A stretch of DNA of 6,477 bases, taken from contig CAJPSJ010000119.1 in the NCBI GenBank assembly GCA_905373295.1, positions 1 to 6,477 of the forward strand, read 5' to 3'. The position numbers and the translations under genes are program-made. Under the pieces are notes generated by a model. That model did no database searches. It was given only the letters and a program-made list of their open reading frames with translations, and was not told the DNA's origin. Positions 1-4,796 of the stretch are shown here, piece after piece (the stretch's first letter is position 1; each line of letters begins with the position of its first letter). The DNA is from an uncultured Campylobacter sp. (lineage in GTDB: Bacteria > Campylobacterota > Campylobacteria > Campylobacterales > Campylobacteraceae).

Positions 1-993
1 TTTTATCAAAGGCGAAAATTTTGGCTCGAGCTCAAAAAGCTCCGCTAGGCGCTGCTCGCTCGCTCTTTTGATATGTTCGCGGTTTATAAAGGCGAGTTTG
101 TCCTCGTCAAATTTCGCCGGGCTTTTTGAAATTTTAGCGATGTCGAAAAACTCCACCGCCTCATCCATACTAAAGACCTCGCGCGGCGTTTTGTTGCCCA
201 GCAGGATTAGATAATTCGCGATCGCCTCGGGCAGGTAGCCGCTTTGAAGCAGCCATTTTACCGAGGAGCTATCCTCGCGCTTGCTCATCTTTTTGCCTTC
301 GGAATTTAATATGATCGGCAGGTGCGCGTATTTGATCTCGCCGTCGTAGCCGAGGCTTTGGCGGATCCAGTTTTGCTTTGGAGTGTTTGAGACGTGATCC
401 TCGCCGCGGATTACGAAGCTCACGCCCTGCATCATATCGTCGCAGGCGCAGGCGAAGTTATATGTAGGCGTCTTGTCCGCGCGCATGATGACGAAGCTGT
501 CGATATTCTGCGGCTCAAATGCGATACGACCTTTGATCGCGTCGGTAAATTCCAGCGCGTGATCCGGCTTTTTAAGGCGGATAGTAAAGGGCTTCTCACA
601 GTTTAACACCTCTTCATCGCTTAAATGCTCGCAGTGCCCGTCGTAGCGGTACGCCTCGCCCGCGTCCTTGGCAGTTTGCTTTTTCGCCTCAAGCTCCTCC
701 TCGCTGCAAAAACAGCAAAACGCCTTTTTCTCGGAGAGTAGCTTGGCTGCGAACTGCTGATGAAATTTTAAATTTTTGCTTTGATAATACAAGCTCTGCC
801 ACGAGATGCCGAATCGCTTTAAAATTTCGATAATCTCTTGATCTTTGCCTTCGATATTGCGCGCGGTGTCGGTATCCTCGATACGCAAAATAAAGCCGCT
901 TTTATCCTGTAGCGAGCAGATGTAGTTGAAAATAGCCGCGCGTAAATTTCCGATATGCATATCGCCGGTGGGCGACGGAGCGAAGCGATACAA
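1..993 (-). CDS. gltX: Glutamyl-tRNA synthetase, GluRS2-like (partial, C-terminal part beyond window)
   Basis: Class I aminoacyl-tRNA synthetase that charges tRNA with glutamate in the cytoplasm. The frame is open for 331 codons from a TTG start to the left window edge, so roughly the last quarter (most of the anticodon-binding region) is missing. Seen: the N-terminal [13 protein letters not shown] with the HIGH-type signature at residues 13-16, RIEDTD near 38-42, a zinc-ribbon pattern C94-x-C96-x24-C121-x-H123, [11 protein letters not shown] near 197-207, and KMSKR at 235-239. The TTG is chosen because it places Tyr-Arg-Phe-Ala-Pro at the very N terminus, as in the family, and AAAGGA lies 6 bases upstream. 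The first ATG (codon 12) would cut off the active-site motif. From memory, the DMHIGN and NIEGK wording is closer to Helicobacter pylori GluRS2, which charges tRNA-Gln for later amidation, than to canonical GluRS1. That specificity is inferred here. Confidence 0.95.
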   Translation of the reverse strand, partial: MYRFAPSPTGDMHIGNLRAAIFNYICSLQDKSGFILRIEDTDTARNIEGKDQEIIEILKRFGISWQSLYYQSKNLKFHQQFAAKLLSEKKAFCCFCSEEELEAKKQTAKDAGEAYRYDGHCEHLSDEEVLNCEKPFTIRLKKPDHALEFTDAIKGRIAFEPQNIDSFVIMRADKTPTYNFACACDDMMQGVSFVIRGEDHVSNTPKQNWIRQSLGYDGEIKYAHLPIILNSEGKKMSKREDSSSVKWLLQSGYLPEAIANYLILLGNKTPREVFSMDEAVEFFDIAKISKSPAKFDEDKLAFINREHIKRASEQRLAELFELEPKFSPLIK

Positions 994-999
994 TTTAGG

Positions 1000-1005
1000 T
1001 CCTTT
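1000..1005 (-). promoter_or_regulatory. Ribosome binding site of gltX
   Basis: The minus strand reads AAAGGA, then 6 bases, then the TTG initiation codon. This site is the main sequence support for the non-ATG start of gltX. Confidence 0.75.
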
Positions 1006-1025
1006 GGGTTTAAATTTAAGCTGGG

Positions 1026-1031
1026 ATTATA
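1026..1031 (-). promoter_or_regulatory. -10 box of the gltX promoter
   Basis: A perfect TATAAT on the minus strand, 32 bases before the gltX start codon, predicts a leader of about 25 bases. The sequence upstream (toward 1060) is A/T-rich with no clear -35 hexamer, as is usual for Campylobacter vegetative promoters. Confidence 0.65.
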
Positions 1032-1075
1032 CTTTTTACTTCCTAATAAAAAGCAAAAACAAAGCAAAAATAGGC

Positions 1076-1081
1076 TAATAT
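1076..1081 (+). promoter_or_regulatory. -10 box of the mscL operon promoter
   Basis: TAATAT follows GGC, matching the context of the TATAAT before the pseudopilin gene (GGCTATAAT). It lies 26 bases before the mscL ATG and predicts a leader of about 20 bases. An A-rich tract lies upstream and no -35 box is recognisable. It is back to back with the gltX promoter, so the two may share a control region. Confidence 0.5.
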
Positions 1082-1107
1082 CGGCGCATTTTATTTAAGG
1101 AGACAAT

Positions 1108-1512
1108 ATGAGTTTCATTCAGGAATTCAAAGAATTCGCAATGAAAGGCAACGTCATCGATATGGCGGTGGGCGTCGTTATCGGCGGGGCTTTCGGCAAG
1201 ATCGTAACCTCGCTAGTAAGCGACATCATGATGCCAGTTTTAGGACTTCTTATGGGAGGCATGAATTTTACCGATCTTAAGATCGTGTTAAAAGAAGCGG
1301 TGGGGCAGACCCCTGCCGTTACGATAAACTACGGCTCGTTTATCCAAGTAACGGTCGATTTTATCATCATCGCGTTTTGTATATTTTGCGCGATCAAGGC
1401 GATCAATAAGCTTAAAAAGCCCGTCGAGCCTGCGCCGGAGCCGGCTGCGCCCGCTGAGCCTAGCGAAGAGATTAAACTTCTTACCGAGATAAGAGACCTG
1501 CTTAAAAAATAG
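1108..1512 (+). CDS. mscL: Large-conductance mechanosensitive channel MscL
   Basis: Homopentameric inner-membrane channel that opens when membrane tension nears lysis and releases solutes after hypo-osmotic shock. The 134 residues match the family length (E. coli about 136). Seen in order: the amphipathic N-terminal helix with [13 protein letters not shown] (3-15), TM1 with the conserved [16 protein letters not shown] (18-33) and the small-residue pore lining, a periplasmic loop (about 50-75), TM2 (about 77-100), a Pro/Ala/Glu linker (105-119) and a short C-terminal helix ending in [11 protein letters not shown]. The start is supported by TAAGGAG five bases upstream. It is the first gene of a four-gene operon. 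The stop lies 9 bases before the Crp/Fnr-family gene. No missing key residue was seen. Confidence 0.97.
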   Translation: MSFIQEFKEFAMKGNVIDMAVGVVIGGAFGKIVTSLVSDIMMPVLGLLMGGMNFTDLKIVLKEAVGQTPAVTINYGSFIQVTVDFIIIAFCIFCAIKAINKLKKPVEPAPEPAAPAEPSEEIKLLTEIRDLLKK

Positions 1513-1521
1513 GTCGCGGCG

Positions 1522-2160
1522 ATGCTTGAGAGAATTCCTTATTTCAAAGCTCTAAGCGCAGCGCAAATCGATCGTTTGGAGCAGATTAGCATCCATAAAA
1601 GCTACAAAAAGGGCGAAATTTTATTTTTCGAGGGCGAGCGCTCGCAGTATCTATTAATCCTGCTAAAAGGAATTTTAAAAATCTATAAAACCTCCGCAAA
1701 GGGGCGTGAGATCCATATGCGCGAGATCCGCCCCATCTCGCTCGTAGCCGAGATGGTAAATTTCGAAGAGACGAGCTATCCTGCAAGTGGCGTGTTTTCG
1801 ACAAACGGCGAGGTGCTAAAGATCGATTATGAAAAATTTAAAAACGAGTTTATGAGCGATCCAAAGATTTGCCTGGAGCTTTTAAAATCGATGTCTGAGA
1901 AGATCCGAGTGCTAAATGCGGTCTTTGATAATCAAGTCGTGCTTAACTGCGACGGCAAGATCGCTAAGTTTATCAGCGAGAATTTCGATATTTTTATGAG
2001 CACGAAATACACCAAAATAGCCAAAATTCTAAATGTCACCCCCGAAACATTTTCGCGCACCATCACTAAATTTAAAAAGAGCGGCGCGCTAATTTTAGAC
2101 GATAAGCAAGAAATCACGGGCTTTGATAAAGATAAGCTGGATGAGTATATCCAAGGCTAG
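1522..2160 (+). CDS. Crp/Fnr-family transcriptional regulator lacking Fe-S cysteines
   Basis: Predicted cytoplasmic DNA-binding regulator of 212 residues, a normal length for the family. Seen: an N-terminal cyclic-nucleotide-binding-like beta barrel (about 5-100, including KKGEILFFEGE near 29-38 and LLKGILKIYK near 47-56), a long dimerisation helix (about 112-138) and a C-terminal winged helix. The recognition helix reads NVTPETFSRT (171-180), where E175, S178 and R179 match the E--SR pattern of FNR. Only two cysteines (117, 143) are present and neither is N-terminal, so an FNR-type 4Fe-4S sensor is unlikely. The segment where CRP carries its cAMP-contacting Arg-Ser reads YPASGV, so cAMP is unlikely too. 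The effector is unknown. C. jejuni NssR, a nitrosative-stress regulator also without the cluster, is a possible relative. No strong ribosome site is visible, and coupling to mscL 9 bases upstream is likely. Confidence 0.88.
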   Translation: MLERIPYFKALSAAQIDRLEQISIHKSYKKGEILFFEGERSQYLLILLKGILKIYKTSAKGREIHMREIRPISLVAEMVNFEETSYPASGVFSTNGEVLKIDYEKFKNEFMSDPKICLELLKSMSEKIRVLNAVFDNQVVLNCDGKIAKFISENFDIFMSTKYTKIAKILNVTPETFSRTITKFKKSGALILDDKQEITGFDKDKLDEYIQG

Positions 2161-2163
2161 AGT

Positions 2164-3291
2164 TTGAAAAGCGCCTATATTTTTCCGATCGTCGGCACCG
2201 TTTTATTTCTGTTTTTTAATCTTTACGTCTACAGATCGATCAGCGCGCGCTTTACGCCATATAAAGGCTTCGCTACGTTTCGCCCCGCCTTGAGCTTGCT
2301 TTGCGTAGCTTTAGCGATTTTAGATGCGATATTTTTTGTGGGTTTTGGGCTTAATGGAAGCTTTAAAAACGAGCTACTCTATAAACTATGCGTATTTTGC
2401 ATGGCGGCGTCCTTTTCGCTCTTTTTTATCTGCCTTGCTTACGATGTGCTAAGCGCAGCCGCGCATGTGGTTAAATTTAGCCAAAACAGGCGGAAATTTT
2501 TAAAAACCTTTATAGACGTAACCTTTGTAATAATGGCGTTTAGCTATATTTTTAAGGGGCTTTATAATGCACTAAAAATTCCAAAAATCACCGAGCGCGA
2601 AATAAAAATCAAAAGCTTAGCTCGCGAGCTAAGCTTTGCCGTCATCTCGGACGTGCATCTGGGCGAGTTTTTGAAAAAGGAGTTTTTGCAAGGCGTCGTA
2701 GCGCAGATAAACTCGCTAAATTACGATGCGCTACTGATCGTGGGCGATATGTTTGATCTGCGCTCGGATGAGCTCGGGGATATTTTGCAGCCTCTTGAGG
2801 CGATCAAAAAGCCTATCTTTTTCGTCACGGGCAACCACGAGTATTACCGCGGCGACGCAAGCGGGCTTATCGCGGCGATGCAAAAAGCGGGCGTGCGCGT
2901 GCTGCAAAACGAAAGCGTGGAATTTGAAGGGCTAAATTTAATGGGCGTGCACGATCTTAGCGGCTTTCGCTTCGGATACATGCAGCCAGATCTCGGCGCT
3001 GCGCTAGCGCAAGCAGACCCCGATAAACCAAAAATTTTACTCGCACATCAGCCAAAATACGTCGTGGATTTTGTGCGCGACGAGGTCGATCTGTGTATCT
3101 GCGGACACACGCACGCGGGGCAAATTTTTCCGTGGACGCTTTTGGTGCTGCTTAGCCAGAAGTATCTTTACGGGCTGTATAACGACGGGCTGAAGCAAAT
3201 TTACGTAAGCAGCGGCGTAGGGTTTTGGGGCCCGCCGATAAGGGTCTTTGCCGATGCCGAAATCGCGCTGCTTAAGCTTAGAAAGGCATAG
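2164..3291 (+). CDS. Membrane-anchored metallophosphoesterase, YaeI/YkuE type
   Basis: Calcineurin-like dinuclear metal phosphoesterase of 375 residues. The N-terminal third has four predicted transmembrane helices (about 5-22, 42-62, 73-92, 114-133), then a soluble catalytic domain from about 155. The full metal-binding set is visible: D163 and H165 (SDVHLG), D195 and D198 (GDMFD), N224 and H225 (GNHE), H295 (LAHQP) and H315/H317 (GHTHAGQ). The start is TTG, since the next in-frame Met is at codon 80 inside a membrane helix; AAGG lies 7 bases upstream. The gene begins 3 bases after the regulator and ends directly against the psd ATG. I recall the same phosphoesterase-psd pair beside gltX in C. 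jejuni (Cj0845c-Cj0847). The substrate is not shown by sequence. Relatives act on phospholipids or on UDP-diacylglucosamine (Chlamydia LpxG), so a lipid-linked phosphoanhydride is a plausible inference. Confidence 0.9.
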   Translation: MKSAYIFPIVGTVLFLFFNLYVYRSISARFTPYKGFATFRPALSLLCVALAILDAIFFVGFGLNGSFKNELLYKLCVFCMAASFSLFFICLAYDVLSAAAHVVKFSQNRRKFLKTFIDVTFVIMAFSYIFKGLYNALKIPKITEREIKIKSLARELSFAVISDVHLGEFLKKEFLQGVVAQINSLNYDALLIVGDMFDLRSDELGDILQPLEAIKKPIFFVTGNHEYYRGDASGLIAAMQKAGVRVLQNESVEFEGLNLMGVHDLSGFRFGYMQPDLGAALAQADPDKPKILLAHQPKYVVDFVRDEVDLCICGHTHAGQIFPWTLLVLLSQKYLYGLYNDGLKQIYVSSGVGFWGPPIRVFADAEIALLKLRKA

Positions 3292-4212
3292 ATGAGAAGT
3301 TTTATTTCGAGGATTTTTGGGGTTATCGCCGCGGTGAAATTCCCTAAATTTATACAAAATTTTATCAACCGCAAATATGTGGAATTTTTCAAAATCGATA
3401 TGAGCGAATTTGATCCGCCGCAAAGCTACGCGAGCCTAAACGCGCTTTTTACTCGTCGTTTGCTGCGTCCGCGCGAGATATCGGCAGACGAGCGAGCCTT
3501 CATAAGCCCTAGCGACGGCGTGATCTTTGAGAGCGGATGCTGCGCCGATCTGCGGGCTTTTAGCGTAAAGGGCTGCGAATACAGCCTTAGCGAGCTGCTG
3601 GGACGCACGTTTACCGCAAACGAAAGCGGCGCAACTTATTCCGCAAGTGGCGTGCGAGCTGAAATTTATAGTGATGAAAGTAGCGCGAGCCGCGAAACGA
3701 GCGCAGAGGACGCCCAAGGCGGCGAAAATACAAAGGGCGTAAATTTAAGCTACGCAAACATCTATCTAAGCCCGCGCGATTATCATCATTATCATGCGCC
3801 GTGCGATCTGAGCGTGCTGCAGGCGCTTTATATCCCTGCCGATCTCTACAGCGTGGCGAAGAAATTTTTACTTAAAATTCCAAACCTTTACGCCAAAAAC
3901 GAGCGCGTGATATTGAAGTGTAAAATGCCTAGCGGCGGGATTTTGTGGATGGTCTTCGTGGGCGCTTTAAACGTCGGCAAGATGAGATTTGATTTCGATG
4001 CACGAATACAGACGAATGCATGCGCGAGTAGAGCTGAAGCGCTTTACGAATATGAAAATTTAAAATTTAAAAAGGGCGATCATTTGGGAAATTTTGAGCT
4101 GGGCTCGACGATCGTGCTCGTAGCGCAAAGCGAGTTTTTAAAATTTGAAATCTCGGCTGATACGTCCGTAAAATTCGGGCAAAAAATCGTAGAATTTAAT
4201 GAAATTTCATAA
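3292..4212 (+). CDS. psd: Phosphatidylserine decarboxylase proenzyme, with a low-complexity insertion
   Basis: Converts phosphatidylserine to phosphatidylethanolamine on the inner membrane, the last step of PE synthesis. The proenzyme (306 residues) should self-cleave at L270-G271-S272-T273, with Ser272 becoming the pyruvoyl cofactor of the small subunit. The Asp-His-Ser triad is visible: D75 (SPSDG), H165 and H168 in RDYHHYHAP (the latter in the position of E. coli H147) and S272. AAAGG lies 5 bases before the ATG, which abuts the stop of the phosphoesterase gene, so the two are co-transcribed and probably coupled. Residues about 111-149 form a Ser/Glu/Ala/Gly-rich segment with no counterpart I recall. 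Without it the protein would be close to the 266 or so residues of C. jejuni Psd. The catalytic residues are intact, so the enzyme is probably active. Confidence 0.96.
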   Translation: MRSFISRIFGVIAAVKFPKFIQNFINRKYVEFFKIDMSEFDPPQSYASLNALFTRRLLRPREISADERAFISPSDGVIFESGCCADLRAFSVKGCEYSLSELLGRTFTANESGATYSASGVRAEIYSDESSASRETSAEDAQGGENTKGVNLSYANIYLSPRDYHHYHAPCDLSVLQALYIPADLYSVAKKFLLKIPNLYAKNERVILKCKMPSGGILWMVFVGALNVGKMRFDFDARIQTNACASRAEALYEYENLKFKKGDHLGNFELGSTIVLVAQSEFLKFEISADTSVKFGQKIVEFNEIS

Positions 4213-4238
4213 AATTCCATTTAAAATGCAGGATTTTT
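4211..4238 (+). terminator. Weak hairpin with T-tract after psd
   Basis: AAAATTCC (4211-4218) can pair with GGATTTTT (4231-4238) with one T-T mismatch across a 12-base loop, followed by further T residues. It is A/T-rich and weak, but its position right after the psd stop and before the next promoter suits a Rho-independent terminator. It may only be an A/T-rich upstream tract. Confidence 0.3.
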
Positions 4239-4272
4239 TCTTTAACTAAAATTAATTTTATTTAAATTTGGC

Positions 4273-4278
4273 TATAAT
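4273..4278 (+). promoter_or_regulatory. -10 box of the pseudopilin-priA unit
   Basis: A perfect TATAAT lies 28 bases before the pseudopilin ATG. The preceding 40 bases are T-rich in runs (TTTTTT, TTTAA, TTTTATTTAAATTT), as is typical of Campylobacter sigma-70 promoters that lack a -35 hexamer. The predicted start of transcription is near A4285. Confidence 0.7.
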
Positions 4279-4306
4279 CATCTCACTTTAAATCAAAGGA
4301 TTTAAC

Positions 4307-4792
4307 ATGAAAAATTTAAAAGCTTTTACGATGATTGAGCTTGTTTTCGTCATCGTCGTTTTAGGTATTTTGGCGGGCATCGCGGTGCCTAGATTAGCCG
4401 CTACGCGCGATGATGCTACGATCGCTAAGATGCGAGGGGATATCGCTGCCATTAGAAGCGGACTTTCGCTAGTTAGAAGCGAGAATATGATGAGGGGCGT
4501 GACTACGTGGCCTGCTTTGGAGGGCTCGGACAACGCCACTCTTTTTGATGGCGTTTTGCAGCAGCCTATCTATCCTATGAGAAACGGCGGCAGAAATGGC
4601 TGGACTTTGGTTAGAAATGGCAACGATAATGCCACATCTACATATACGGCTACCGTAGCAGGCAAAAGTACTAACTTTACTTATTATCCAACAAGAGCTA
4701 GTATACCTACTTCCGGTGCAAATAAAGATAGAAACGTAGGCTCATTCGACTGCAATCACGCTAACGAGCTTTGCCAATCTTTAGCTCAATAG
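4307..4792 (+). CDS. Type II secretion / type IV pilin-like pseudopilin
   Basis: Small membrane protein (161 residues) with a class III prepilin signal. The leader MKNLKA is followed by the cleavage context A6|F7-T8-M9-I10-E11, giving a mature protein of 155 residues with the conserved Glu5. The hydrophobic helix runs to about residue 30 (VFVIVVLGILAGIAVPRL). Position -1 is Ala instead of the usual Gly, which prepilin peptidases can accept. A Gly/Asn/Thr-rich globular part follows, and two cysteines near the C terminus (C149, C156) could form a pilin-like disulfide loop. AAAGGA stands 6 bases before the ATG. In Campylobacter such proteins (for example CtsG) take part in natural transformation or in a type II-like system. 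No assembly ATPase, secretin or peptidase gene is in the window, so the role here is open. It lies 4 bases upstream of priA, with its own promoter. Confidence 0.85.
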   Translation: MKNLKAFTMIELVFVIVVLGILAGIAVPRLAATRDDATIAKMRGDIAAIRSGLSLVRSENMMRGVTTWPALEGSDNATLFDGVLQQPIYPMRNGGRNGWTLVRNGNDNATSTYTATVAGKSTNFTYYPTRASIPTSGANKDRNVGSFDCNHANELCQSLAQ

Positions 4793-4796
4793 CTAA
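4781..4796 (+). promoter_or_regulatory. Hairpin spanning the pseudopilin stop and the base before the priA ATG
   Basis: TTAGCT (4781-4786) and AGCTAA (4791-4796) are a perfect 6-base inverted repeat around the loop CAAT. The pseudopilin TAG begins inside the loop, and the priA ATG follows immediately at 4797. No AGGA-like ribosome site is visible there, so ribosomes finishing the pseudopilin may be needed to open the priA start. The lack of a T-run argues against a terminator. Confidence 0.4.

Noticed and set aside
394..606. Open frame on the plus strand opposite gltX
   Set aside because: It is antisense to the well-supported gltX frame, which has class I synthetase motifs on both sides; it shows no recognisable protein features and no ribosome site.
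994..1107. FNR box (TTGAT-N4-ATCAA) in the divergent region
   Set aside because: Read through on both strands, no two-half-site match was found there; the regulator may still bind a different motif.
1121..1138. Two GAATTC words close together at the start of mscL
   Set aside because: They encode the ordinary MscL residues QEFKEFA; no repeat array or regulatory context.
1783..1794. 12-base word GCAAGTGGCGTG shared by the Crp/Fnr gene and psd (3643-3654)
   Set aside because: In a window of this size about one shared 12-mer is expected by chance, and both copies simply encode Ala-Ser-Gly-Val.
4199..4210. 12-base perfect palindrome ATGAAATTTCAT at the end of psd
   Set aside because: It has no loop for a hairpin, contains the common AAATTT word of this genome, and overlaps the last codons of psd; it is likely by chance.
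4523..4636. N-glycosylation sites in the pseudopilin (two Asn-Ala-Thr triplets after Asp)
   Set aside because: The Campylobacter PglB sequon needs Asp or Glu two residues before Asn; here the acidic residue is one before, so neither fits.
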